This document shows positions 33,501 through 44,582 of a stretch of DNA of 64,000 nt, piece after piece. Source of the DNA: Strigops habroptila (taxonomy: Eukaryota; Chordata; Aves; Psittaciformes; Psittacidae). Numbering within the stretch: position 1 is the first letter of the stretch; each line of letters begins with the position of its first letter. Both the position numbers and the translations under genes were made by a program. The DNA lies in assembly GCF_004027225.2 (NCBI RefSeq), contig NC_044278.2:80550923-80614922 (forward strand), read 5' to 3'. The notes under the pieces are model-generated. The model worked only from the letters and a program-made list of their open reading frames with translations. It was not told the origin of the DNA and made no database searches.

Positions 33501-35755
33501 CTTTTTTATTTTTAAAGTCCAAAAATAATACTAGGGGAGTAAAAAAGCTTAAGTATTGAACTAAAACTTGAGTGAATTACTGTAGAGGGTTAAATCACTG
33601 CATTATTCTTGTGACTTACACTCTTCTACTTCTGACTATCATTGGTCTTTTTTCTGATCCCTCTCTTCCTTATTGAGGGATGCATATCAGATGGTTCAGC
33701 TTTTCCAATGACTAGCAAATGAAGGTGAGCTTTCCTGTTTGTCTGTTTGTTGCTCAAGGTTAAGTTTTCTGGCCTATGTAACATATGTGCTATAAAAAAG
33801 TGCAATTAAACTTTTAACATTGTAAACCCATCATGTTTCACGTGCTGAAAGCTTTCAGTGTAGTAACTTACCAGTCCTATGTATGCCAAGATTATGTTGT
33901 GGAAAAAAAAGGAGAACTTCTGTCTGGTGTTGAATTGAACAACTTTTAGCAGTGTCGTACATTTGAGCTTTTTGTTTGTTTTCCTTTTGTTTTCAGGTGG
34001 TTTTGGTGTAGCAAAGAACCTGTGTTCCTGGGCTGTAGATGGGAAGAACTGTACTGTCAATGAGCATGTGAACTTCACACTCCAAGCTTTCCACAGTGCT
34101 AAAAAGCCCATTGGTTTGTGCTGCATATCACCAGTTCTGGCAGCTAAAGTCTTTCCTGGTTGTGAGGTTACAGTTGGCCAAGATAAAGATGTAGATGGAA
34201 GGTAAGAAGGAAATGGATAGAGATAATTTACATAGGAATTCAGATTAGGAAATGGCCAGTCTTCTGTGCAGAGGTCTGAGGTCTCTGGTGTCAGTAAATC
34301 TTGGGTAACTTCTGAGTGACATTTTTCACTTGTTTGTAATTTTCACTTGCATAATAGTTCTTGTATAATGTGCAGAGCTCTCAGGGCAGACAGACTGAAT
34401 CTGTGAGGTCAGGTGACTTGTACACTACAACGTTGGAACAATTTATCCCTAAATTCAGAAATACATTGGTCGATATCACAGAAAAGACCTTTAAGATCGA
34501 GTCCAACCATTAACCAACATCCACAGGCACACTACAATTAGTAGTTTGACGCCTCTAAGTAGCGTTCTATCTTGCGTAAGCTGTCGCTCTGTGAGCCACT
34601 GAAGGTAACGTAAGTTCCTGCGCTGGCTTTATTGTGCAGTGTGGGCATTAATGAATCAGTGGATGTAGCATCTGTCCTAAAAGTGGCAGAACAAAGCAAC
34701 TTTTATGGAATCATAGCTGCGCAAACATGCAGATGACCAAGGATATAAAGTAATTTTTTCCCCATTATATTAATGGTAACTGAGCGATGGATTTTAGCTC
34801 ATACTGAGTGAGGTACAGAATGTGCTTACCCAATGCCTTTGAAGGCCATGATTCATATTGCAAATGTGGGAATGAAGAACAGGCACGTGGCCAGCTGGCA
34901 TTCAGAAACTTGGTACCCTGTGGTAATTGGAGTGTCTGTTTAAATTGCATCTGTGGGCTTTTGTCTGCTCAGGGATTTCTAGTTTTTCAGTCGGTAGTGG
35001 TTTGGGGCCAGTTTAGGGGAGGCAGTTGAGAACAGGACCTGGCAGAAGTATGTACTTGTTCAAGAACTGTCAACTCCAGTAAAACTTCTGAATGGAATTT
35101 CATCTCAGCAGCGGTACTGAGGGATTGCCTCTGCTCCTCCCTTATCCTTAGGGGAAAAAAAAACCCCAACAAAATTCTGCAGAATCCCAGCAGAACACCT
35201 TACATGGAGGTGTTGGAAAAGGTCTAAGGTGTCTGCACGTTCAGCTGGCCTTTCTCAAACTTTTGAGGATCAGTTATGATCACTTGGTATCATCTTGTAA
35301 ACTTATTGAAAGATTGTTAAAACTAGAATTACACCTTCTGCCATAATGTGGCTTTGCATTTTTGACCTTGTTTTCAAAGCTATCAGATGATCTGTTTTGT
35401 CCATAAGGGCTGGAAGAACCTGGCAGTAGCAGTCTGACTCCCTTGTCATCATCAACTAAAGAGTCACTTAAGTATTGTGGTAGTTCCCTCATTCAAGTTA
35501 TGTTGGCAAAACTTTATGCCTGTATTATCTCTTTATGTTAATGACAGTCTTTTTATTTACAGATTTCCTGATGCTGAAACGGCATCTGCTATAGTCGAGC
35601 TTGGATGTAAGCACATTTGCAAAAATGTAAATGAATCCCATGTGGACAAAGCCAATAAAATAGTTACTACCTGTGCTTTCATGTGCAAGGCTCCTCTGCA
35701 TGAAATCTTTGATGGAATTGGAACAATGGTACAGGAAGTCCTGAAACTTGCATGA
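30406..35755 (+). CDS. GATD3: GATD3/ES1-like DJ-1/PfpI-family protein (four coding exons)
   Basis: Homologue of GATD3 (C21orf33, ES1, bacterial ElbB), a class-1 glutamine-amidotransferase-like/DJ-1-fold protein. Human GATD3 is mitochondrial and has been linked to deglycase activity. Exons 30406-30513, 31985-32156, 33997-34201 and 35563-35755 join in frame to 225 aa. Landmarks are [20 protein letters not shown] (5-24), the [11 protein letters not shown] loop (92-102), and the nucleophile-elbow-like [14 protein letters not shown] (131-144) with C135/C136. A C-terminal [20 protein letters not shown] (196-215) completes the fold. The first in-frame AUG lies directly at the domain, so the roughly 40-residue mitochondrial leader of human GATD3 is absent unless a non-AUG start or another first exon is used. 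It lies between CLN5 and ACOD1, unlike in human, where GATD3 is on chromosome 21. It may be the bird orthologue or a paralogue. Confidence 0.9.
30514..31984 (+). other. GATD3-like intron 1
   Basis: 1.5 kb, beginning in the CpG island, with an antisense CR1 tail at 31088-31197. No other feature is seen. Confidence 0.8.
31088..31197 (-). repeat. CR1 LINE tail fragment
   Basis: Reverse-complement CR1 end: ATCATAGAATCATAGAATGG, then the GGGTTGGAAGGGACC block, ending at GACCAGGTTGCTCAGAGC. 110 bp, antisense to the host gene. Confidence 0.93.
31985..32156 (+). CDS. GATD3: GATD3-like coding exon 2
   Basis: Encodes [10 protein letters not shown] to DAVIFPG (172 nt). The acceptor is ATTCTAG and the donor is CCTG|GTAGGT, splitting a Gly codon in phase 1. 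Confidence 0.95.
32157..33996 (+). other. GATD3-like intron 2
   Basis: 1.8 kb AT-rich intron with a G9/T10 low-complexity stretch at about 32278-32305. No repeat family is recognised. Confidence 0.75.
33997..34201 (+). CDS. GATD3: GATD3-like coding exon 3
   Basis: Encodes [11 protein letters not shown] to GQDKDVDG plus two bases of an Arg codon (205 nt), including the GLCCI elbow. The acceptor is TTTTCAG and the donor is AAG|GTAAGA. Confidence 0.95.
34202..35562 (+). other. GATD3-like intron 3
   Basis: 1.4 kb intron with one weak, decayed CR1-like piece at about 34478-34543. Nothing else is recognised. Confidence 0.75.
34478..34543 (-). repeat. Decayed CR1-like tail fragment
   Basis: ATCACAGAAAAGACCTTTAA followed by GATCGAGTCCAACCATTAAC resembles the reverse complement of an old CR1 end. 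It is divergent and short, so the assignment is tentative. Confidence 0.5.
35563..35755 (+). CDS. GATD3: GATD3-like coding exon 4 (terminal)
   Basis: Encodes (R)[11 protein letters not shown] to VQEVLKLA and a TGA stop. The acceptor is ATTTACAG (AG at 35561-35562). An AATAAA follows about 75 nt after the stop. Confidence 0.95.
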
Positions 35756-35828
35756 CTGGAAGCATACAGACTTCTACAAGGAAATCAATTTAGCTGAGCA
35801 TAAGCATTTAGCTTCCTTTGAATGTAGT

Positions 35829-35834
35829 AATAAA
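35829..35834 (+). promoter_or_regulatory. Poly(A) signal AATAAA of the GATD3-like gene
   Basis: Canonical hexamer 74 nt after the stop, followed by a T/G-rich stretch (TTGGTTTGTTGTTTGG) that fits a downstream element. Confidence 0.75.
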
Positions 35835-36041
35835 ATAATGCAACTACTAAACATCACAGTTCTTGGTTTGTTGTTTGGTTTGGTTTTACATCTGTGCATC
35901 AAATGGTTATTGCTAATTTTATCCTATTTATTTCTCTTTTAAAATAGAAAACGTGTTGAAGGTTGTTGTGTGTGTGGGTGTCAGCATGTTTTTTTTGCTC
36001 ATGAATCTGAATGCATTCAGTCTTGATGAGACAGTCCTTCT

Positions 36042-36337
36042 TGGAGAGGGACTTTTTGCAAGGACATGTAGTGACAGGACAAGAGGAAGTGGCTTTAAAC
36101 TGAAAGAGGGTAGATTTAGATATTATGTAGTTCTTCACTGTGCGGGTGGTGAGGCACTGGAAGAGGTTGCCCAGAGAAGTTGTGGCTGCCCCATCCCTGG
36201 CAGAGTTCAAGGACAGATTGGACGGGGCTTTGAGCAACCTGGTCTGGTGGAAGGTGTCTCTGCCCATGGCAGGGAGGTTGGAACTAGATGAGCTTTAAGG
36301 TCCCTTCCAAGCCAAACCATCCTGTGATTCTACGATA
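36042..36337 (+). repeat. CR1 LINE 3' fragment
   Basis: About 295 bp of sense CR1, from GGAGAGGGACTTTTTGCAAG through the last ORF2 codons (conceptually GFKLKEGRF, then HCAGGEALEEV) to the tail ending in ATTCTACGATAAT. 5'-truncated, just downstream of the GATD3-like gene. Confidence 0.94.
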
Positions 36338-37699
36338 ATGTAGGAACCCTCCTTGCCCAGTGGGATGATTATCAGTAATTCATATTTGGTGTTACCAGCT
36401 ATAATTACTGCTGAAATAGCTCTAAATGAGTCTGTATGCCTTCGGTATGGGTGAGTAATTAAATTCTACTTCCTAATCAGAAGGGAAAAAGAATGCAAGT
36501 CTTTAAGCACGTATAACTAAAGGACTTAACTTTATAAACCAAGAGTCAGAGGCTTAAGTACAAATTAATACGTTATTTGTAGAAAACACATAAGTTTTGC
36601 TCTAATAAATGAAATTACTTGAGGTTTAGTTGGTAAAATGAACCAGCTTTATTTTGTGATTTTTTTTCATGCATAGTTTAGTGCCCTAAGGAAGGTACAC
36701 TTTACATATTCTAGAACACGTGCTTTGATCTCACAAATGTGAACAAAGGTGGCCAGCCTCTCTAATAAGCACAATCCGGCAAGGTTTTGTACTCCTGAAG
36801 AAACTAGAAATTCCCAGAATTCGTTATCAAGGTAAGCTGAGAGTCACTGTGGACACTTAATTGTCTCAGCATAAGAAGCGATAAAAGATCTCTGTCACTA
36901 CTCACAACAAGTGTACTGCAGTCCATGCTTTGCAGTGCCTGAAGTAATCTAAACCTGTCACCACTAGTGCTAATCGTGTCTTGTTGAGCGAAGGCCTGGA
37001 GTGGGAATACAGCAGCAACAAACCTGTACCACAGAGCAGGCAAAAGAGGGGACTGGGAAACAACGCGCTTACGATGAGGAGCGTTGAGTTGTGCCTCTTG
37101 CTCAGCAGCCTGCATGATCAGGAAAGGCACTAACTTTTACCTCATCAGTGCGACTCCTGACATTGCAGAGCATTGAGTGCCACTACTTTCTATGTGTGCC
37201 ATGTTTATTTTAGCACAAACATCAAAGTTCAGACGTAACTGATGGCTTCTTCAAGGAGGCTTTAGAGCGAAATCTACAGAAATAAATACGTAAAGGCTTT
37301 TATTCTCTGTCCTTCTCGCAGGCGTGTTTCTCACAGACACAGCATTTCTATACTCCTCTGGAAATTCCTTTATGGAATTATTTAGCAGAAGCAAAACATA
37401 CAGACGTTTTTGGCAGAGGAGCGGGGATGTTTTTGTGTCATGCACAAGGAGTGCTCTGCCTCTAGAGGTATAAAGATACTTGAAGTGCCACCGATCATGC
37501 CAGCAGAGGATCTTCTATTCAGCCTGAGCTGTGCATGTAATCACTAAATTATTTACTTTCTCAAACTCCACAGTATTTGACTGAGTGTGGCTCTTGGGTT
37601 ACACGAGTCCTGTTCAAAAGTGCTTGAGTCACTAAAAAAGAGTTTGCCCTGAATTTTGTGTCTGCTTTGTGAACGTTGTCTTGCTGTTGGCTCAAGCAT
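36338..37699. other. 3' region between the GATD3-like gene and ACOD1 (convergent)
   Basis: Contains the ACOD1 3' UTR on the minus strand. Candidate minus-strand AATAAA signals are at 37304-37299 and 37209-37204. No other gene is seen. Confidence 0.65.
37299..37304 (-). promoter_or_regulatory. Candidate ACOD1 poly(A) signal
   Basis: First canonical AATAAA downstream of the ACOD1 stop on the minus strand, about 400 nt away. A second lies about 95 nt further on. Confidence 0.45.
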
Positions 37700-38651
37700 T
37701 CAAAGGAAGCTCAGCTTCTCCGAAAGAGCTCTAGCTGACTGTCCTGATAAAAATGTACTTAACACAGAACAGTCCTCTACTTTTTCCAGATTGTACACTG
37801 TCTCTATAATGCCTTCCGTGGCTTCTGCAGGCAGGATGCTGGAGGCATTGGATTGAAATTTTTTCTCCAAGTCCTCCTTTTTCAGAGGTTTCCTCCAGTG
37901 CCCATAGAATGTATCACAGCGGTCGCTGATCATGTTGGCATCCTGAAGCATGACACTCACTTCACAGTAAAGACTCTCAAAGCTAGGTGTGTTGTCAGGA
38001 GGGTGCTCCAGCTGTGTCTTGCAGAGGAGCTCCCGCAAGGCTGGACGGTGAATGTTCTCAGTAGTGAAGGACTGGACCGACATGCTGCCGTCCAGCAAAG
38101 CAGAGCATGCAACAAACTGGAAGGAGTGTCGAGCTTCATGCTCTGAGGTAGGGCTGGGTCTGTTCACATATTTGACCTCTGGGACTCTGAGAATGACTTT
38201 CTCAATTTTATCAAGGGGGAGCAAGTTGTTGCTCTCCACAAGCTTCCTCCTAACAGAAGATGCTGCATCAGCCACCCAGTGTGTTCCAAGGTGAGCAGGA
38301 AAGTGTTTGATGGCGACATCTTGCTGGTCCAACAGCCAGGGATAGGACTGCAAGGTTGGCAGAGTCTGTGGGTTGTAATCTGTATAAAAGGCACCTATCC
38401 CCGACTCCATGTCCAAGATCTGCTTGTTTCCTTGAAGGCCCTGTGATGCTAAGCAAGCTGCTTCCAGTCCATGCTTGGCAGCATTGCCAACGTGGAGGGG
38501 CTTCGTTTGGGTTGCTGCATTAGCCAGTGGGGCACCTGCATAGGAGGCAGCGATAGCCAGGGCATTTTTACATTGCAGCTGGTCAAGAGCTAGCAGTTTA
38601 GCACAAGCTGCTGCACTCCCCATTGTACCAACCACAGTCGGTGGGTGAAAC
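37700..38651 (-). CDS. ACOD1: ACOD1 coding exon 5 (terminal)
   Basis: Encodes (R)FHPPTVVGTMGSAA to SEKLSFL and a TAG stop (952 nt). It holds the Lys and two His residues of the active site. The acceptor TTTCTCAG has its AG at 38653-38652. Confidence 0.98.
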
Positions 38652-41600
38652 CTGAGAAAACAAAAATATCTTCATTACCATATTTCAGAAAGTCACCTGA
38701 ACTCACTATATACACAAGCTCCAATTTCCTAGCACTGCTTTGGAAGGCAGATTGGACCATAAGGAAACATACACTCAAAATTCATGTGTGGTCCTAGTGG
38801 AAAAAGTTGTTGCTTTTCCTCTGGAACAAGTTAAACTGGAATAGTACTACTTCCAATAGGTCTTCCTCAGAAAGCAATTAAAACTTTAGAACTGCTCATA
38901 ATTCAAGGCACTCCAAGCAGAATAATGGCAAAAGCATCACAGTTTATGGTCATCTATAAATTATATGTATTGGGGGAGGCAAGTTTTGTTATTCTGAACT
39001 AATTTTGCAAAACTGATAGAAGGAACACACAGAAAATAGCAAGAAGACATTTAGTCCATCCCATGCTTCAAGGCTTTCCCCTAAGCACACCCCATCTTCC
39101 TGGGCTCTGCTCTGAGCCCATCTCCGGTGCCTCCCTTCTGCTGAGGGCAAGGCACTGTTTGCAAGCGAGGCATGATCGTATGTATTCATGAGAACCTGAA
39201 ACCTCTGCTGTTAATCATTGCTCTTTTGCTGCTGTTTTTAGTAGATAGGGAGATCATCACCTCCTTCTTGTAAACTGCTCAATGCTCTCATAAAGAAAGC
39301 TATTAGCTAAGCCATAAGGAGTCATGTAAGTATATTTATGTTTAAGATGAACCTTTTTTAACTTCCCAGAGAAACAACATAGAAAATAAGAATAACTATG
39401 CCATCTGTATTTTAACTGGCATTTAATTAAGTATCTTAACACTGGGAAAATAAACCCCTTCCACTCAACTTTCTACTTGAAGCATTTCTATGTACCTTTT
39501 TGGGATATTCCTGGCTTCGCTGGAGAAGCGCAGCAGCCGGCCTTGCACTTCGATTCCCACATTGAAAGCTAAGAGCAGATCAAGACCTGAGATTTTTTTC
39601 TTCTGAGGAAAGGCCTCTGAGAGTGCAATCACAGCAGGAAGCACAGCCCCAGATGGGTGTGTGGCAGGATGCCATGTGTCATCAAAATCCATTGAGTGCA
39701 CCTAATGGAAAGAGAAGCCTTGACGCGTCACCAGAAATAAACTCTGACTTGGCAAGATTGGCTCAGTCAAATGAAACTACTGTAATCGGTATAAAAAAGG
39801 ACTGAAGAACTAAATTTTCCTTAGAAAGCAAAGCTTCAGAAGTCCTTCTTTCAAAGACCTTTACTCCCAACATGGCTCCATGAGAAGTGGCAATGCAATA
39901 CAAATCTTGCCTCAAAGGAGTGCAATTCTAATTCAAGTTGTAGCAGTCTAAAACCAATACGACAATGATTCATCTTTCCTACAATAGGCTTTTGCTGCTT
40001 TAATTAGACTGGTATAATTAGAGCAGAAGTTCTAGGTCCACCATATAAATGGTGAATTTTACTTCCCCCAAAACAGTATATAAACATGTTGAAACTACTT
40101 CCCCAGTGCTGCAACTGATGCTGCCATTAGGGCTCACACCATTAAAGCTGTACCAGTCTAGTTCATACTGCTAACTTCGAGTTATACCATCAGAGCAGCT
40201 TCTTCAGTGCAACCATCCACAGGCAACAGGTACAAGCCTGCAAATGTACACGAGGCTTTAGCCTGAATTCTCAGCACATTGTCACACGAGGAACCAGACT
40301 CCCTGGGGTTGCTAGGACTAGGAGAATGCTAGTCTTAAAACTGGGAAAAGCTGTTTAGTCCTTGAGAGTATCCAGAGAGATGCCTCCTCTCTCCCATGCC
40401 CAGAGCCCAGCTGCTTGGGAAGATTTTGGGTGTTCCCAGCATGGTAGGAGACCACTCCCAGCAGTGCAGTCAGTGTTTGCAATGTACTGAATGATGGACC
40501 CCCACACCTCCCCCCAAAGTTTTGAGAAACCCCAAGGACTTGAGAGCATCAGGGGCAGCACTTCTAATAACACAATATTGCCTCAAAAGCTGAACTTTCA
40601 TGCCTGTTCACTCATGTCTTAATTCAGAGCAACTGGGAAAGTGGTCAGGCTCCCCAGCGCTCAGGTCTTGCCCCATAATACAGAGGATATGCACTTGCCC
40701 CATAATACAGAGGACTGTGTTTCTGAACAGGCAGAGGAAAACACAGTCTCTACCTTGAAAAAATTTGATGCCAGCTTGAAAGATGCCCTGCAGTGTGGGA
40801 TAAGGAAGGTTGTGCCCAATACCCAGTAAGCTGTGGTCCTGGCATCTTCAATAAGCACTTAGAATCAACCTGTGACCGAGATGTAAGCTGAAATAATCAT
40901 ACACATGCTAAAAGCCAGATTTGAATGTCACATGGGCTGCTAGGAGCTGAGAGGCTCCAGATCTCATTTCCAAGGTAATTCTCTCTACATTGGAAATGAT
41001 GTGTCAAACTGCACATCTGATCTTGTTGTCACACTAATTCAGATAGGCTTAATATTACCATTTCCTTGGTTGGTCACCTTCCCTAGTTTTGCATAATTGC
41101 CAAATTTGTCTACCCCACCTCTTGTGCATCTTTCAATTTCAAATGGTTTCAACCTCAAACTGAATTTAGACAAATGTCTGGGGAAACAGTTATTGCTTTA
41201 ATGACAATGTATGTGTCCAAAATATATAATTGTCTTTTGCAAACTGCATAACTGAAGATTAAATTGCCTTGTGATATTATATGTGTGTATGTATATGTGC
41301 ATCTGTCTGTATTTGTGTTTTTCTGTAACTATACTTTGCCAGCTGGCATGAAATTTAGATCCTAGTGAAATCAGCCAGAGCTAGGAGTATCTCTTTATAA
41401 TGCAGCTGTAGCAAGGTTGTAACAAGCTCTAGAGTTCTGACTTTCGAAAATACCCTCAAGTCCCACATTAAAGGTAAGGGTTGCTGTTGGGCTGGGTCAG
41501 GTATATATCATACTTTGAGCTCAGTCTCATTGGAAGAAAGTTGAAGCACATTAGGAGAACAGTCTAGGAAAGTTTTATAGCAGGCTTCAGGCAGAAGAAT

Positions 41601-44413
41601 AAAGTAAACTAAGATTTCAGGAGCTTTCTGTTCTCTCTAGAGCAAGAATGGCACCAATTACTGTGATTTAAGAGCAAACAAAAGAGCATCCCTTACAGCC
41701 ACTCCATTCACAAAAGCTGCATACAGAGGAGGCAGTCGGAAATCCAAGTGGCCCCAGATGGTACTGGATATATCTGACCTGTAGATCTGAAACAAATTGA
41801 CATAAATTAATTCGAAGTCCTGAACCCAAGGATAAATGTGTGCTGTATCTCTAATGTCACTGAGATCAGACCATACCCTCTTGGGACCCAAACGTTCCCT
41901 TTTATGAGAAAAATACTGTTCTTTCAGAAAGTATGAAAAGAACTCGCTTTCCTGTTGGCTTATGTCCCTTTCCACCCAAACAGACCTCAGGGGCCAGACC
42001 AACACCATGCACCTGGCCACTCAATACCTTCACACAATCTGGCCACTGGTATCCCTTCCCACAGCCTATCGGCAGTTGTCTCAATACTGTCATCATCTTG
42101 TTGGGGAAGATCTCCAGCTAAAGGTTCTGGTTTTCTACTTTTAATAAGACCCTGAGTAAATGATATACAGCCTCCTGGTGCAAGTAGCCTCAAGCCCCTT
42201 TCCTTTTGCTCTGCAGATCTTTGTAGCCAATAAAGAGATATTATAGAATTAAATAAAACAAAATCCCTGCAGTTTGGGAAGCGGCGATCTCTGTGCAAAG
42301 GGACTCACAGAGCTCTGAAGCCTGAGTCCAACTGGGCAAGTCTGACTAATAAAATTGGTAGGTTAAATTCCTCCTCATGTGCTCCTCTGTTGGGAAGGCT
42401 TCTCCTCAATGTCAAGTACTGCTGTAGTTTAAGGAGAGCAGGACTGGAGGAGAAACATGACCAATGTACCCCAGAGAACAATTATATTTTGGGAAGTAAC
42501 CCACTGCTAACTCTCCATCCCGTTAACAGTCATCTTATTTCTGAAAGTTGGTGATGATATTTACTTTGCTGATGTTTTTAATAAAATCTCATAGGTGAAA
42601 TAAAGGAAAAATTCTTAATTATCTGTGCTTGCAGGGTGTTATCTTAACATACAGTCTGTTACAGAGACTTCTGCCCATCCAGAGTTAAATGTAACTTGAG
42701 TAATTAAGTTTCCCTGTGCGAAGTGGGAAGAACCCTGTGTCTCTCTTTCCATCCCTCAAAGAATTTCACCATGATGAAGTTTCCCCTTATAGCCCAAATT
42801 TTCCCTTACTGTCCTTAAAGCTGAATTTTAGGGTATGCTATGAATGAATGCCAGGCATCTTACCTTGCTGTATTGTGTCACTTTGTGGCAGACCTCGGTG
42901 TTGGTACCCAGAAGCCCCACTCCAAGAGTATCCAGAATCATTCGCTTGCTTCTCTGAATGACTTGGTCTGTCAAGTGGTTTGCATTCAAACCATGAATCA
43001 CATTGGCAAAATTTCCTGTAATTGTCTGGCGGGGGGTGGGGGGGTGGGGGAGAGAAAAAAAAAAAAGAAAAAGCTATTTCTCTTAATTTAAAGAAAACAC
43101 ATTTTTTTTTTCTTCCTTTTTTTCCCTCTTTCTTTCAGTTTCAGACTACTGCTTAGTATACTGGCCATTTCTATTGCCCTGCCCATGCTACATGAATTGC
43201 ATCAGCAAAACTAAGGTTTTAATTCTTCCTCTTTTTATTCCCAGAAATGCCACGGTGTTATTTATATTTTATTTATACTTTCATCAGTGTCTTTCTCTGT
43301 TCTGTATTTCTGCTGCTTCCTCCTTGACTTGAGTCCTTGAGGGTAAGCACTACAGGTGATGTAACTTTGCAAGATATCTTCATCTCTGCCTCTATACATA
43401 TACACACATACATAAACCAAATAGCAGCAAAACCCGCCTGGCTTTCTATAGTACCTTTTTATTGCTATTGAAATCAGTGGGAAGTAGCATTTCAATCCTG
43501 TGCAGCCACTGCCACACAAGGAGGAAAGATTTAATCTCCCTGAGTAGCAGAATTACTTTCCCAAATCTTGCTGAGCTTGGAGCTCAGTAGGACCAGCAGC
43601 TCTACCTTGCGCCCGCTGCTCCCAGCTCCCAGCTCTCATTGAATTCATGCTCAGCTAGGGTTCCCGCTTTTCTCCAGGACAAGATCTCACCTATTTGAAA
43701 AGCAGCGGCTCCTTATTCCTGGCTCCTGCTGATCTGGGAATTATATTTCTAATTTTTTTTCCCCACCCTTTGCTTTCCTATTGAGCTTGACCCATTATGC
43801 AAGTTCAGCCTGCTTTGTGGCTGGAGCTGTTAGCTGCCATTGATACATCTGTCAGAAACTAATCTAGAACTTCCCTTCTCTGACCATTGGAAACATCCCC
43901 ATAGAGAGGTATATATTATTTACAACTAGTCTACACACACGTTTGCTTTTTTTATATTGGTATTACTGAATATAGCTCTTCTCTCTTTTTGGAAATTGTC
44001 TCCTTCCATTTCCCTTCATCCTTCCCCTTCTTCTACTCCCCTGCACACATCTACACAAGGTGGTATTTCCTCTTGGCCTTCATTTTGCTAAGGTAAACAA
44101 ACGAAACAGTGCTGCTTTCTCCTTTATAATGTAGACTAACCCCTACTATGCTAGTAGCTTTTCAATGCGTTGCTGGATTTCTATTGTATAGTGATGGTGA
44201 CCAGAACTGTACCCAGTATTTCAGACAAGTTCTCACTCAGCTTTGTATTAAAGCATTAAGACTATCTTGAGGAACACAAGTCATTTAAAGGGGGTGAACC
44301 ACATATCCCATGGTGTAGTTCCCTAAAACATAGAGAGTGAGGATACAAAAGCTTGAACAGAAAAGTGCATCCTACAATGCAAAGAAACAAGACAGTACCT
44401 TTGCCCACATCAT
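37700..44413 (-). CDS. ACOD1: ACOD1/IRG1, cis-aconitate decarboxylase (five coding exons)
   Basis: Mitochondria-associated enzyme that decarboxylates cis-aconitate to itaconate in activated macrophages (MmgE/PrpD family). Minus-strand exons 44413-44399, 43025-42864, 41786-41697, 39701-39496 and 38651-37700 join in frame to 474 aa, against 481 in human. The start MMWAKTITGNFANVIHGL aligns with human MMLKSITESFATAIHGL. Residues equivalent to the human active-site set are present: D93 and H103 (HSMDFDDTWHPATHPSG), H159 (KRFHPP, across the exon 4-5 junction), K207 (NAATQTKPLH) and H277 (FPAHLGTHW). Each is shifted by +1 here. The C-terminal tail after EDCSVLSTFL differs in sequence from human. 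The small first exon is preceded by a TATA box, which fits a strongly inducible gene. The placement next to CLN5 matches mammals. Confidence 0.96.
38652..39495 (-). other. ACOD1 intron 4
   Basis: 0.84 kb intron. No repeat or other feature is recognised. Confidence 0.8.
39496..39701 (-). CDS. ACOD1: ACOD1 coding exon 4
   Basis: Encodes VHSMDFDDTWHPATHPSG to ARNIPK plus two bases of an Arg codon (206 nt). It contains two active-site positions (D94, H104). The acceptor is CATTAG and the donor is AAAAG|GTACAT. Confidence 0.97.
39702..41696 (-). other. ACOD1 intron 3
   Basis: 2.0 kb intron with a 27-bp direct duplication near 40667 and a short TG/TATG-rich patch near 41278-41300. No mobile element is recognised. 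Confidence 0.8.
40667..40714. repeat. 27-bp-period tandem duplication
   Basis: The 21-bp segment starting CTTGCCCCATAATACAGAGG occurs at 40667 and again at 40694, separated by six bases, in ACOD1 intron 3. Confidence 0.9.
41697..41786 (-). CDS. ACOD1: ACOD1 coding exon 3
   Basis: 30 codons, IYRSDISSTIWG to AAFVNGVA. The acceptor is GTTTCAG and the donor is GCT|GTAAGG. Phase 0 at both ends. Confidence 0.96.
41787..42863 (-). other. ACOD1 intron 2
   Basis: 1.1 kb intron. Nothing else is recognised in it. Confidence 0.8.
42864..43025 (-). CDS. ACOD1: ACOD1 coding exon 2
   Basis: Encodes TITGNFANVIHGL to KVTQYSK (54 codons). The acceptor CCGCCAG (AG at 43027-43026) follows a long C/T-rich tract. 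A second AG ten bases further in would shift the frame and is not used here. The donor is AAG|GTAAGA. Confidence 0.93.
43026..44398 (-). other. ACOD1 intron 1
   Basis: 1.4 kb, with a G-rich/A-rich stretch at 43029-43070 (on the gene strand a T-rich then C-rich tract leading into the acceptor). Otherwise unremarkable. Confidence 0.75.
44399..44413 (-). CDS. ACOD1: ACOD1 coding exon 1 (five codons)
   Basis: ATG ATG TGG GCA AAG, then the donor GTACTG at 44398. It ends in phase 0 and joins exon 2 to read MMWAK-TITGNFA, close to human MMLK-SITESFA. The double Met and a TATA box about 80 nt upstream support it. The Kozak context is weak (T at -3), which the second ATG could partly offset. Confidence 0.82.
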
Positions 44414-44489
44414 GGAGGGACGGTGCAAGGTCCCAGGGAGATGCAGCAAATGAGCGGCAGCCAGTGAGCAGAGGAAATAATTCTCTCAC

Positions 44490-44497
44490 TATTTATA
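44490..44497 (-). promoter_or_regulatory. TATA box of ACOD1
   Basis: Minus-strand TATAAATA, 77 nt upstream of the ACOD1 ATG. This places transcription start near 44465 with a 5' UTR of about 50 nt. A TATA promoter without a CpG island fits a sharply inducible gene. Confidence 0.65.
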
Positions 44498-44582
44498 TGG
44501 GTAAGTCTGGGGTGGGGAAAGAAATATTGGGCCTTTTTTCTTGCTCATTTTGTCCTGCCCATTTCCTCTTCTGCCTGGAAAT

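Noticed and set aside
42864-43015. ACOD1 exon 2 starting after the AG at 43016
   Set aside because: It would begin out of phase with the ATGATG first exon. The AG at 43026 gives TITGNFA, matching human SITESFA, and has a better pyrimidine tract.
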